A stretch of DNA of 64,000 nucleotides, taken from positions 1,709,575-1,773,574 of the forward strand of contig RHLH01000001.1 in NCBI GenBank assembly GCA_003712165.1, read 5' to 3'. The translations under genes and the position numbers were made by a program. The notes beneath the pieces are model-generated. The model did no database searches. It had not been told where the DNA came from and saw only the letters and a list, made by a program, of their open reading frames with translations. This document shows, piece by piece, positions 7,864 through 16,808 of the stretch; position 1 is the first letter of the stretch; each line of letters begins with the position of its first letter. The DNA comes from Phycisphaera sp. (GTDB taxonomy: Bacteria; Planctomycetota; Phycisphaerae; Phycisphaerales; UBA1924).

Positions 7864-8403
7864 TTATTTCTGGGCCCTGGGCATCGAATATTGCCCAAGC
7901 TCGGGGGGGATCCGCTTGATGCCGCGTCTCACTGCCTTCGACACCGCGTAATGCAAAGCATCGTGTACACGGTTCTGAACCGCCTCAGTCACCTGGATTC
8001 CCCATCTTTCCATCTGAGCCACAGCATACATCCAGGCGTGGTATTCCTCGAGACATCTCGGCTTGTAGGTCTCGAACCCAATCGCATGATGCCCGATCTC
8101 ATGCAGGAAGACCGCAGCCGACATCGGCCCGCGGGGCCTTGGCGCCTCGATCAGTCGTGACACATGCCCGTCTTCATACGTGAGCTGCCACGCGACACCA
8201 CTCGTCGAACTGCGCCACTTACGCACACGCACGCCGTGCTCTTTCAGCACGGATCTTGTCATCACCTCGTAGCGTTCTGAAGCGGTAAGTCTGTTGGCCC
8301 GATCCGGTGCTCGCTCCTGAGTCTGCGATGCCGTTGGCGCGGTCCGGACTGGCGCGACCAGTGAGATATCAGTGAACAGCTCCAACTGCAATTCACGGAT
8401 CAC
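7864..8403 (-). CDS. Putative zinc-metallopeptidase-like protein (HExxH)
   Basis: A 179-residue protein with the zincin signature FLHEIGHHAIGF near residues 99-110 and a downstream CLEEYHAWMYA segment that places a third acidic ligand and an Ala in the spacing used by ImmA/IrrE-like and related small metalloproteases. There is no signal peptide, so it should act in the cytoplasm. The GTG start at 8403 overlaps the fmt stop by 4 bp, tying its translation to fmt. I cannot assign a known family; a conserved hypothetical that uses a neutral-zinc fold is the safest reading. Peptidase activity is inferred only from the motif. Confidence 0.7.
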   Translation of the reverse strand: MIRELQLELFTDISLVAPVRTAPTASQTQERAPDRANRLTASERYEVMTRSVLKEHGVRVRKWRSSTSGVAWQLTYEDGHVSRLIEAPRPRGPMSAAVFLHEIGHHAIGFETYKPRCLEEYHAWMYAVAQMERWGIQVTEAVQNRVHDALHYAVSKAVRRGIKRIPPELGQYSMPRAQK

Positions 8404-9323
8404 GGCTGCAGCACCTGCCCCTGCTCAATCGCCCGGCCTCGCACAAAGTCTGACCAAGCCATCGGCTTCTTTCCAGCGGGTTGGATCTCAAGGAGCCTGA
8501 TTGCCCCTTTGCCGCACGCGACCAGTCCCTTCTCAACATCGTACATCACGCCAGCCACTTGATCGGTATCGGCAGCAACCGATTCCACGCGATGAATCTT
8601 GAGCGGAAGATCGCTGAGCCGTACGGTCACCGATGGCCACGGGTTGTACCCGTGGATCAGACACCTGCACCGCTGGGTATCCCAACCGAAATCGATCTTG
8701 GCGTCCTGCTTGGAGATCTTTGGGGCCAGAGTGACCAGAGTAACATCCTGCTCAGTCGGATCGAGTCGGCCTTCCTTGAACTGCTTCAGGGTGCGCATCA
8801 CGGGCTCGACACCGTCCTGGGCGAGCAGGTCGTGCAATTCACCAGCAGTCTGGCTGGGCTCGATGCGGCGCTTTGATTCCGCGTAAACCACGCCCGCGTC
8901 CATCTCTTCAGCAAGCGCAATCACGCTCGTCCCGGTCTCTGTATCCCCGGCGACCACCGCCGCGTTGATTGGAGCAGCTCCGCGCCAGCGGGGCAACAAG
9001 GACGCGTGCAGGTTGATCGCAAACTTGTCCGCGAGCAGTTTCTGGCCGAGCTTCTGGCCATAAGCGATCACCACCCACGCATCGGCCCCGATCGCCCGGA
9101 CCTCGTCTCTGACTTCGGGTTGGTTGATGCGTTCCGGCTTGAACACAGGGATCGACGGATCGAGATTCTCAGCGGCCTGCCCGATCGGCGTCGGTGTCAG
9201 CTTCTTTCCTCTGCCGACAGGCTTATCAGGTTGGGTAACGACAGCACGCACCGTGTGCTCACGCATCAGCGCTTCGAGTGTTGGGATCCCAAACGCGCCC
9301 GAGCCAAAGAAGACGATGTCCAC
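8400..9323 (-). CDS. fmt: Methionyl-tRNA formyltransferase
   Basis: Transfers a formyl group from 10-formyltetrahydrofolate to initiator Met-tRNA. The 307 residues match family length; the folate/catalytic block NLHASLLPRWRGAAP sits at 104-118 with catalytic Asn104, His106 and the downstream Asp in EEMDAGVVY, and the C-terminal tRNA-binding domain includes the GYNPWPSV motif. It lies 15 bp downstream of def on the same strand, the usual pairing of formylation and deformylation, and overlaps the following HExxH gene by 4 bp. Confidence 0.96.
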   Translation of the reverse strand: MDIVFFGSGAFGIPTLEALMREHTVRAVVTQPDKPVGRGKKLTPTPIGQAAENLDPSIPVFKPERINQPEVRDEVRAIGADAWVVIAYGQKLGQKLLADKFAINLHASLLPRWRGAAPINAAVVAGDTETGTSVIALAEEMDAGVVYAESKRRIEPSQTAGELHDLLAQDGVEPVMRTLKQFKEGRLDPTEQDVTLVTLAPKISKQDAKIDFGWDTQRCRCLIHGYNPWPSVTVRLSDLPLKIHRVESVAADTDQVAGVMYDVEKGLVACGKGAIRLLEIQPAGKKPMAWSDFVRGRAIEQGQVLQP

Positions 9324-9338
9324 GCCGTTCGCCCCCGT

Positions 9339-9890
9339 TCAGCCTTGCTTGAGCCTGCGGAGTTTGGTCCGGTTCTTCATCCTGCTCATCTGTGACATCT
9401 TGTCGATGATGAGCACGCCGTCGAGATGATCGAGCTCGTGCTGAAGGCACTTGGCCAGCAGCCCACCCGCCCGGATTTTGAAGCTCTCGCCGTTGAGATC
9501 CTGTGCGGTCATCGTGACCGCCTCGGGCCTGATCACGTCGCCCCGGATGTCGGGCAGACTCAGGCAGCCCTCTTCGAGGCTCGTCCGAGAGTCGCTGGAG
9601 TCGATGATTGTGGGATTGACGAAAGCGATCGGCCCATCGGTCGCGAAACGAACCCCATCTTCACCCGGCTGCTCGCCCGGATGAGCTGGAACATCACAGA
9701 CGAATACGCGAATAGAAACCCCAGCCTGCGGGGCAGCCAGGCCTATGCCGTCCTCCTCGCGCATAATCTCGATCATCCGCTGAGCGATACCGGCGAGCCG
9801 GTCATCAAACTCCGAGACCGGCTCGGCTTTGGCCCGGAGCACGGCGTCGGGGTACAGAACGAGCTTGAGTTGATCTGGGGATAGGTTCAC
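9339..9890 (-). CDS. def: Peptide deformylase
   Basis: Metalloenzyme that removes the N-formyl group from nascent proteins. All three motifs are intact: GIGLAAPQAG (48-57), EGCLSLP (107-113, metal ligand Cys109) and QHELDHLDG (150-158, metal ligands His151 and His155 with catalytic Glu152). At 183 residues it is of normal length. It is the first gene of a def-fmt-HExxH cluster and is divergent from the TPR gene, leaving about 92 bp (9891-9982) for promoters in both directions. Confidence 0.96.
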   Translation of the reverse strand: MNLSPDQLKLVLYPDAVLRAKAEPVSEFDDRLAGIAQRMIEIMREEDGIGLAAPQAGVSIRVFVCDVPAHPGEQPGEDGVRFATDGPIAFVNPTIIDSSDSRTSLEEGCLSLPDIRGDVIRPEAVTMTAQDLNGESFKIRAGGLLAKCLQHELDHLDGVLIIDKMSQMSRMKNRTKLRRLKQG

Positions 9891-9982
9891 GCCCGATGCT
9901 AGGGGCTCACGGGGCCCGGAAGTGGACTAGGATGACCTCTGCCCGGGCTGGTCCGGGCCGGTTTGTTTGGCGGAGTACCGGG

Positions 9983-11458
9983 TTGGCGATTTTCGGCAAG
10001 AACAAAGGCGGCGAAGAGAACGGCAACGACGACCTTGATCGGGCTCTCAATTACGAGCCCGAGAAGGCCAAAGTCTGGTTTACACAAGCCCAAACCGTCC
10101 AAGATACGGGCAGCTACGACTACGCGATGAACTGCTGGCTGTCAGGTCTCGCATTCGATCCTTCGAACATGAACGCTCTTGAGGGCTTCATGAATGCGGC
10201 GACTGCCCTGGCAGGCGAATCAAAGAAAGGGCCCGGAAAAGAAACTCAGAAAGCTGCTGCAGGCAAAGGCCCGGTTTTCAAGTATCTCTCGGCTCTGCTC
10301 GCCTGGGGGTCGAAACCATCAAACGCAAGCGCCGCTGTCAAAGCAGCCAGCGCCGCGGCAGACATAGAGCTGTCCGAGCCCGCTTACTGGATCGGCGAGC
10401 GTGCGATCCAGCTCACACTCGCTGACCCGAAGGTCAAGAAGGACGCGCTGCTCCGTCTGATGAAAGCGATGGAGAGCGCAGAGGCGTTCGATCTGGCGGT
10501 GAAGGCCGGTGAGGCCGCGGTTCGGCTCGACCCTACAGACAACGCTCTTGAATCTCGCGTCAGGAACATGGCTGCCCAGGCAACCATCGGTCGGGGTGGC
10601 TTTGACGAGGCCGGTGAGCAAGGGGGTTTCCGTAAAAACGTCCGCGACGCGGACAAGCAGAAGCTGCTCGATGACGCGGACAAGATCACCAAGACCGACG
10701 ACGTCAAAGACAGGCTCATCGATGCTGCCAAAGAGGACTACGAAGCGAGGCCAGAGGACGTCGCTGCGAACAAGACGCTGATCAAGCGACTGCTGGATCG
10801 CGGCAAACCTGCCGACGAGAAACTCGCGTACAAGCTCGCACTCAAGGCTCACGAAACGACGGGACAGGTTTCATTCAAGCAGCAGGCTCTGGAGATCGAG
10901 CTTCGTGTGATGCGAAAGCAGGTTGCAGATATCCGCAACAAGGCAGAATCAGATCACGCCGAGGCCGTCGAACTGCTTCCCAAGGCCGAGAAGAAATACT
11001 TCGCCAAACAGGTGGAGTTCCAGAAGTGGCGCGTAGATGCGTTCCCGACGGACAACGAACCCCGCTTCCAGCTGGGTCGGCTCTACTTCAACGCGGAGAT
11101 GTACAAGGAAGCGATCCCACTCTTCCAGAAATCACAAGCTGAGAATCGGTTCAAGGCCTCATCGCTGGCGATGCTCGGCGAGTCGTTCGGCAAGATCGGG
11201 CTGACCGATCCCGCGATCGATACGCTCAAGCAGGCCATCGCCAACCACTCAGACGACACCGACGACCTGGGCTATCAGCTCCGCTACACACTCATGGCCA
11301 TGCTGATGGCCAAGGCCGAATCTGACCAGGACGTGAGCACGGCCCAGGAGGCCGAGAAGATCGCCTCGAGCATCGCGATGTCGCGATTCGACTACAAAGA
11401 CATCCAGGACCAGTACACGAAGGCGAAGCAGCTCGTGTCGGACCTCAGGGGCGCGTGA
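9983..11458 (+). CDS. Tetratricopeptide-repeat-like hypothetical protein
   Basis: I start the gene at TTG 9983, preceded by GGAG at good spacing, giving 491 residues beginning LAIFGKNKGG; the open frame upstream to 9896 has no support. The protein is soluble, Lys/Ala/Glu-rich and built from degenerate TPR units, for example AKVWFTQAQTVQDTGSYDYA near the N-terminus and MYKEAIPLFQKSQAENRFK with LTDPAIDTLKQAIANHSDD near the C-terminus. No catalytic motif is visible, so a scaffold role is likely. Its stop overlaps the kdsB ATG as TGATG, so the two are translationally coupled. Confidence 0.75.
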   Translation: MAIFGKNKGGEENGNDDLDRALNYEPEKAKVWFTQAQTVQDTGSYDYAMNCWLSGLAFDPSNMNALEGFMNAATALAGESKKGPGKETQKAAAGKGPVFKYLSALLAWGSKPSNASAAVKAASAAADIELSEPAYWIGERAIQLTLADPKVKKDALLRLMKAMESAEAFDLAVKAGEAAVRLDPTDNALESRVRNMAAQATIGRGGFDEAGEQGGFRKNVRDADKQKLLDDADKITKTDDVKDRLIDAAKEDYEARPEDVAANKTLIKRLLDRGKPADEKLAYKLALKAHETTGQVSFKQQALEIELRVMRKQVADIRNKAESDHAEAVELLPKAEKKYFAKQVEFQKWRVDAFPTDNEPRFQLGRLYFNAEMYKEAIPLFQKSQAENRFKASSLAMLGESFGKIGLTDPAIDTLKQAIANHSDDTDDLGYQLRYTLMAMLMAKAESDQDVSTAQEAEKIASSIAMSRFDYKDIQDQYTKAKQLVSDLRGA

Positions 11459-12222
11459 TGTCGTCAGCTCCTGCTGTCAGGGCGGTCGCGATCATCCCCG
11501 CGAGACTGGCATCGGAGCGGTTCCCTCGCAAGGTTCTCGCCGACTCCACGGGCAAGCCCATGGTTGTGCACGTCGCCGAGGCCGCGTCGAAAGCGAACAC
11601 GGTCAAACGAGTCGTCATCGCGTGCGACAGCCAGGAGGTCGCCGATGCGGTTGCTCCTCACAGCTTCGAATGCCTGCTGACCGACCCCAACCACCCCAAC
11701 GGCACGGCCCGCGTCGCAGAAGCCGCTCGCATACTCGATTTCGCCGAAGACCTCGCAGTTGTCAACGTGCAGGGCGATGAACCAGAGATCGAGCCAGCGA
11801 CAATCGACGCCGCGGTCGAGGCGCTGTTCGATCGGGGCACGCCCGTCGCGACCATCGGCGTGCCCTTCGGTGATGACGAGGACCCGACCAACCCGAACAT
11901 TGTCAAACTCGTTTGCAATGCTCGGCGCGAAGCTATGTATTTCTCACGGGCGCCGATCCCCTACGGCAGGGATTCATCCCCCGCGTACTACAAGCACGTC
12001 GGGCTCTACGCGTACAGACGGTCTTTCCTGGAGATTGTGACAACCCTCGCTCCGACAAGGCTTGAGCAGGCCGAGAAGCTCGAGCAGCTCCGCTTCCTGG
12101 AGCACGGCTACGCGATTGCTGTCGCGAGGGCCGAGTCGTCAATGCCCGGCATCGATACCCCCGAGCAGTACGAAGCGTTCGTTCAGCGTTATCGGAAGCG
12201 GGCGAACAGCGCGCAAGTGTGA
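11458..12222 (+). CDS. kdsB: 3-deoxy-manno-octulosonate cytidylyltransferase
   Basis: Activates Kdo with CTP to CMP-Kdo for the LPS inner core. The nucleotide-binding IIPARLASERFPRK block is near residues 12-25, VNVQGDEPEI carries the metal-binding Asp, and the YFSRAPIPYGRD and HVGLYAYRR blocks complete the sugar site. 254 residues is typical. Coupled by TGATG to the TPR gene and followed by CTP synthase, which supplies its substrate CTP; this neighbourhood makes biochemical sense. It is evidence that the host builds Kdo-containing lipopolysaccharide. Confidence 0.94.
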   Translation: MSSAPAVRAVAIIPARLASERFPRKVLADSTGKPMVVHVAEAASKANTVKRVVIACDSQEVADAVAPHSFECLLTDPNHPNGTARVAEAARILDFAEDLAVVNVQGDEPEIEPATIDAAVEALFDRGTPVATIGVPFGDDEDPTNPNIVKLVCNARREAMYFSRAPIPYGRDSSPAYYKHVGLYAYRRSFLEIVTTLAPTRLEQAEKLEQLRFLEHGYAIAVARAESSMPGIDTPEQYEAFVQRYRKRANSAQV

Positions 12223-12365
12223 TACACTCAGACATGCCCACGCTCCGAGGCGACTCGATCCCCGAACTGCGCGTTCTCGCTTCAAGCCCCCCGACCCGAC
12301 AGACCGAATCAGGCCCTCCGGAGAAACCGGGAAAGCCCTCGCTCGCATCGACTGCCGAGGAAAGC

Positions 12366-14144
12366 GTGTCGACGGAGTTCTACTCGCCTATCCCAAAGGG
12401 GTACGTCAAGGGCCGCACGAAGTACGTTGTCGTGATCGGCACCGTCATGAGCGGTCTCGGTAAGGGGATCTTCTCATCGAGCGTCGCCAAGGTCCTCAAG
12501 GACAAGGGTCTCAAGGTCGCGCCCATCAAGCTTGAGGGCTACCTCAACGTCGACGCGGGCACACTCAACCCGTACCGCCACGGCGAGGTCTTCGTGCTCG
12601 ACGATGGCACCGAGTGTGACATGGATCTGGGCACCTACGAACGCGTGCTCGATCAGAACATGACGTACCACAACTACGTCACGTCCGGCAAGATATTCTC
12701 CGAGATACTCCTCCGAGAGCGGCGGGGGAGCTATCTGGGCAGGGATGTCCAGATGATCCCGCACGTCACGGGCGAGGTGAAACGCAACCTCCGCGAGTTG
12801 GCGCTCACGGGCGACAACGGCAAACCCGTTGATGTCGTATTCGTCGAAGTCGGCGGCACCGCGGGCGACTACGAGAACGGCTTCTACATCGAGGCGCTCC
12901 GCGAACTCGCCTTCGAAGAGGGCCCGGAATCAACATGCTTCGTGGCGCTGACATACGTCATCGAGCCCAAAGCACTCGGGGAACAAAAATCCAAAGCCGC
13001 CCAGCTGGGCATCAAGCGGCTGATGGAATCGGGCATCCAACCCCACATCATCGCGTGCAGGGCGAGCAACCCGGTTACCGACGTTGTGCGCCAGAAGATC
13101 GCGATGTTCACAAACGTGCCTCTGGAACGCGTCGTGAGCATGCACGACAGGCCCAGCATCTACACGATCCCCGATGAGCTCCGAGCCGAGGGGATCGATC
13201 GGGAAATCCTGTCGCAGCTCGATCTGCACTCGCGGGTGAACCAGAAGCACGAGGACGAGGCGAGGAAGAACTGGACACGGTTCATCGTCGGGCTCACCAA
13301 GCCAAAGCGCAAGCCGCTCTCGATCGGCATCCTGGGCAAGTACACCGAAGTCCGCGATGCATACGCCTCCATTGACAAGGCGCTCGAGCACTGCGGCTCA
13401 CACCTCGACGCGGACATCGAGCAGCACTGGCTCGAAACCACAGATCTCACCTCACCAGAACTCGCTCGGCGAGCGCTCGAAGGGCTCGACGGTGTCATCG
13501 TGCCGGGCGGGTTCGGCATCCGGGGCGTGGAGGGCAAGATCCAGTGCGTGCGTCACTGCAGAGAGAACGGCGTCCCGTACCTCGGCATTTGCCTCGGGTT
13601 CCAGGTCGCGGTGATCGAGTATGCGCGCAATGTCGTGGGGATCGAAGACGCGACGAGTACCGAGTTCGCGCAATCGGGCAGCTCGCTCATCAGCGAGTTG
13701 CCCGAGCAGAAAGAGATCGAGGGCCTGGGCGCCTCGATGAGACTCGGCGCACAGGATGTCCAGATCGAAGCGGGCACGCTCGCAGCGCATCTGTACGACG
13801 GGACAAGCGCCCGCGAGCGGTTCCGCCACCGCTATGAAGTCGAGCCAAAGTACATCCAGCAGCTGACCGACGCCGGGCTCGTGTTCTCGGGCAAGCACCC
13901 AGAACACCAGATCATGCAGATCCTAGAGCTGCCCCGCGAGCGCGCCGAGGGTGACGATCGCCCGATGCACCCGTACTTCATCGGGATGCAGTACCACCCC
14001 GAGCTCACGAGCAGGCCGCTGCGGCCTCAGCCATCGTTCATGGGGCTCATCGCTGCATCAATCGCTCGCCGCCACGGCGAGGACTCTCTCGGAAACGCGG
14101 GTGCCCGGTGGCTCATGCCCCAGGGCAACACTCAGCCCGCCTGA
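12366..14144 (+). CDS. pyrG: CTP synthase (divergent type)
   Basis: Converts UTP to CTP with glutamine as nitrogen donor. The synthetase domain shows MSGLGKG (28-34), KLEGYLNVDAGT and EVFVLDDGTECDMDLGTYER; the glutamine amidotransferase domain shows PGGFGIRG, the nucleophile in YLGICLGFQ and the YHPEL His-Glu pair. Several otherwise nearly invariant positions differ (for example KLEGYLNVDAGT against the usual KLDPYINVDPGT). I prefer GTG 12366, which has GAGGA five bases upstream; the frame is open to a GTG at 12219 overlapping the kdsB stop, which would add 49 low-complexity Pro/Ser/Glu residues. Even the short form (592 residues) exceeds the usual 530-550. Confidence 0.9.
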   Translation: MSTEFYSPIPKGYVKGRTKYVVVIGTVMSGLGKGIFSSSVAKVLKDKGLKVAPIKLEGYLNVDAGTLNPYRHGEVFVLDDGTECDMDLGTYERVLDQNMTYHNYVTSGKIFSEILLRERRGSYLGRDVQMIPHVTGEVKRNLRELALTGDNGKPVDVVFVEVGGTAGDYENGFYIEALRELAFEEGPESTCFVALTYVIEPKALGEQKSKAAQLGIKRLMESGIQPHIIACRASNPVTDVVRQKIAMFTNVPLERVVSMHDRPSIYTIPDELRAEGIDREILSQLDLHSRVNQKHEDEARKNWTRFIVGLTKPKRKPLSIGILGKYTEVRDAYASIDKALEHCGSHLDADIEQHWLETTDLTSPELARRALEGLDGVIVPGGFGIRGVEGKIQCVRHCRENGVPYLGICLGFQVAVIEYARNVVGIEDATSTEFAQSGSSLISELPEQKEIEGLGASMRLGAQDVQIEAGTLAAHLYDGTSARERFRHRYEVEPKYIQQLTDAGLVFSGKHPEHQIMQILELPRERAEGDDRPMHPYFIGMQYHPELTSRPLRPQPSFMGLIAASIARRHGEDSLGNAGARWLMPQGNTQPA

Positions 14145-14794
14145 AGCGCTCTTGCCGCGTGCAACAGAATCATCGCCGAGAAGTCATCGGGCCGGCCCGT
14201 CATGACCTGACAGTTGTGCAGAAGCGTCTGGGCGTAGAGCTCGAATTGTGCATCTCCGGTTTCGAGCGCAAGCGATGCGAACACGTGCACGCCCCATGGA
14301 CGGTTCGTGGCGTTATCTGGTTGGATGTTGGCGACAAGCCACGATGCGGCACGCCTTGCTTCTGCTCTCCAGTCGGGTCCAAGTGACCATGCGGCGTGGA
14401 CGGCTGCCAACTCCGTCTCGGTCCATACCTCGATCGCTGGGCCGGTCGGCTCGCCCGTGACACCTGCCGAGTTGCCAGGAATGGCGGGCGTTTCGTGCCG
14501 ACCAAGAGATGCCCAGAAGAGGGTCTCGTCAAGGGACTCGGGCTCGAACTCGGCTTGTGCTCCCACGTTGAGCGCATTTGCGATGAGACCAGCGAGACGG
14601 ATGTTGCCTGTCGGCCCCTCGAGCATCCTCGCGATAGCGATCTGTGGGTCCTTGCCCAGAGTGAGACCGCTCGCGGCGATCAGGCGGTCGATCCAGAGTT
14701 GCAGAGTCGTGCAGGTCACAGACTGAGGATAGGGCTCCGGGCGGGTTGACTCGTTCGGATCGCGTGCGACCCTCAGGATGAATGCTGACGGCAC
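14132..14794 (-). CDS. Conserved hypothetical protein
   Basis: A 220-residue soluble protein, Ala/Leu/Trp-rich, predicted mostly helical (for example ELAAVHAAWSLGPDWRAEARRAASWLVA and ALQAG at the end). I recognise no domain. Coding is supported by codon bias like the neighbours and by the absence of a competing frame on the other strand. It converges on pyrG with a 13 bp overlap, and the GTG start at 14794 overlaps the panC start head-to-head by 13 bp, so the true start may be slightly downstream. Confidence 0.6.
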   Translation of the reverse strand: MPSAFILRVARDPNESTRPEPYPQSVTCTTLQLWIDRLIAASGLTLGKDPQIAIARMLEGPTGNIRLAGLIANALNVGAQAEFEPESLDETLFWASLGRHETPAIPGNSAGVTGEPTGPAIEVWTETELAAVHAAWSLGPDWRAEARRAASWLVANIQPDNATNRPWGVHVFASLALETGDAQFELYAQTLLHNCQVMTGRPDDFSAMILLHAARALQAG

Positions 14795-15618
14795 TGAGAC
14801 ACGCAGATCTGTTGACCTTCCTCGACGGGCGAACCACCGTGCTCGTCCCGACGATGGGCTATCTACACGACGGGCACCTTTCGCTTGTCAGAAGAGCGAA
14901 GCAGTACAGCATCGAGAAGGAGGTCCCGAGCGTCGCGACCATCTTCGTGAACCCGACCCAGTTCAACGACCCGGCAGACCTCGCGAAGTACCCGCGTGAC
15001 CTCGAACGCGACAAGGGGTTCCTCGAAGCCGAGGGGCTCGACGTCGTGTACATCCCTGAAGTGGACGAGGTCTATCCGCCCGGTCAGGACTGCTCAGTTG
15101 AGTTGCCCGAGGTGGCTTTCAAGCCCAGGCTCGAGGACGAGCACAGGCCCGGCCACTTCGAGGGCGTCTGCCAGGTGCTCGCGAGGCTGTTTGCGATGTG
15201 CAGAGCAGAGGCTGCGGTGTTCGGCGAGAAGGACTGGCAGCAGCTTCAGGTCGCCCGGGCTCTGGTGGATATCCTCGAGATGAAGACAGAAATCCTTCCC
15301 GGCGAAACGATCCGCGAGCCGGACGGTCTCGCGATGAGCAGCCGGAATGTGCATCTGAACGAGACCGAGCACGCGCAGGCGCTGGCGATCAGCCGAGCGA
15401 TCCGCGAGGGTGGCGGGGCACCGGACTGGCGTGAAGCCGAGCGGGTGATGTACCGAACTCTCACGGCCGCCGGGATGGAAGTGGACTACGCCGTCGTCCG
15501 CGAGGCATCAGGGCTTGTTCTGAACCCGGACGAGGCACCCGGCCTTGAGTACCGATGCGTCATCACGGCGAGATCGGGAGGGGTTCGGCTGCTCGACAAC
15601 GGCCCGTGGCCCGTGTGA
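14782..15618 (+). CDS. panC: Pantothenate synthetase
   Basis: Condenses pantoate and beta-alanine with ATP in coenzyme A synthesis. The nucleotidyltransferase HIGH-type block PTMGYLHDGH is at 23-32, FVNPTQFNDPADLAKYPR follows, then the FGEKDWQQLQV and MSSRN blocks that bind ATP. 278 residues is the normal size. The start ATG lies inside the head-to-head overlap with the hypothetical gene at 14132-14794. The next gene, gcvT, is 45 bp downstream; no other pantothenate gene is adjacent. Confidence 0.95.
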   Translation: MLTALRHADLLTFLDGRTTVLVPTMGYLHDGHLSLVRRAKQYSIEKEVPSVATIFVNPTQFNDPADLAKYPRDLERDKGFLEAEGLDVVYIPEVDEVYPPGQDCSVELPEVAFKPRLEDEHRPGHFEGVCQVLARLFAMCRAEAAVFGEKDWQQLQVARALVDILEMKTEILPGETIREPDGLAMSSRNVHLNETEHAQALAISRAIREGGGAPDWREAERVMYRTLTAAGMEVDYAVVREASGLVLNPDEAPGLEYRCVITARSGGVRLLDNGPWPV

Positions 15619-15663
15619 GTTCTAGACTCTCGTTCAGAGACGCTTGAGCACGAGGAGGCCGCC

Positions 15664-16797
15664 TTGGACCTGAAGAAAACACCCCTGCACCAGTGGCACG
15701 TCGATCACGGCGGCAAGATGGTCGATTTCGAGGGCTGGTCGCTGCCCATGTCCTTTTCGGGCATCACCGACGAGCACAACCAGGTTCGTAAATCGGGCGG
15801 TGTCTTCGATGTCTCGCACATGGGTCGTTTGAAATTCAAAGGCCGACACGCGAGGAAGCTACTCGAGCGGGCATGCTCGCGCAGGATCTCGGACATGCAA
15901 GCGGGGCAGTGCCGCTACTCGCTGCTGCTGAATGACAAGGGTGGCATCCGCGACGATGTTCTCGTCTACAGGCTCGGTGACGACGAGTTCATGATGGTCG
16001 TCAACGCCTCGAACCGCCAGAAGATCAAGGACCACCTCGCCAGCATCCAGGAAGATGGCGAACTCAAGGTCAAGACCGATGACCAGACCGAGTCGACCGC
16101 GATGATCGCGATCCAGGGCCCGAACGTCATGGAGCTCGCGTCGAAGGTGTCGAGCGAGGTCCCGACGCTCAAGCGCTACCGGTTTGTGACGAAGAACCTT
16201 GTGGTGATCAAGCTGATGGTGAGCCGCACCGGCTACACGGGCGAGAACGGTGTCGAGGTCATCCTCCCCGCGGGTGCGACAGGTATGGCACTCAAGCTGA
16301 TGATGAAGGATCTCGACGCAAACGACGCAGATGCGCTCATCAAACCCGCTGGTCTTGGCGCTCGCGACACGCTGAGGCTCGAAGCAGGCATGCCGCTCTA
16401 CGGGCATGAGCTCACCGAAGAAACCAACGCGCTGGCGACCGGGCTCGGGTTTGCAATCAGCATGGACAAGGACGAGCACGAGAACGGCGAAGAGTTCGTT
16501 GGGCAAGCCGCGCTCAAAGCCACTCTCGCAGAGGGCGGCCCCAAGGAAGCACTCGTCGGGCTCGAGATCGACAGCCCACGCACCGCGCGCCAAGGAATGG
16601 ACGTCATGTCGGACGGCGCGTCGGTTGGACTCGTGACGAGCGGGTGCAAGAGCCCAACGCTTGGTAAGTCGATCGCGATGGCGTACGTTGCACAGGCACA
16701 CAAAGAGCCCGGCACCCAGCTCACCGTCGTCAGCGGCAAGAACGAACTGCCGGCGACCGTTGTGCCGCTGCCGTTCTACAAAGCACCGAAGAAGTAA
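15664..16797 (+). CDS. gcvT: Glycine cleavage system T protein (aminomethyltransferase)
   Basis: Transfers the methylene group of glycine to tetrahydrofolate. The start is TTG at 15664, strongly supported by GAGGAGG at 15652-15658 just upstream. The 377-residue protein has the N-terminal HxxxGGKMVDFEGW pattern, GGVFDVSHMG, the SRTGYTGENGVEV folate-site block and GLGARDTLRLEAGMPLYG with the catalytic-region Asp and Arg. The other glycine-cleavage subunits (gcvH, gcvP) are not adjacent. It converges with the phoU-like gene after 11 bp. Confidence 0.93.
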   Translation: MDLKKTPLHQWHVDHGGKMVDFEGWSLPMSFSGITDEHNQVRKSGGVFDVSHMGRLKFKGRHARKLLERACSRRISDMQAGQCRYSLLLNDKGGIRDDVLVYRLGDDEFMMVVNASNRQKIKDHLASIQEDGELKVKTDDQTESTAMIAIQGPNVMELASKVSSEVPTLKRYRFVTKNLVVIKLMVSRTGYTGENGVEVILPAGATGMALKLMMKDLDANDADALIKPAGLGARDTLRLEAGMPLYGHELTEETNALATGLGFAISMDKDEHENGEEFVGQAALKATLAEGGPKEALVGLEIDSPRTARQGMDVMSDGASVGLVTSGCKSPTLGKSIAMAYVAQAHKEPGTQLTVVSGKNELPATVVPLPFYKAPKK

Positions 16798-16808
16798 GTA
16801 GGCTCAGA

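Noticed and set aside
15859..16701. 280-codon minus-strand frame opposite gcvT
   Set aside because: No signal, domain or ribosome-binding site; GcvT on the plus strand is complete and conserved.
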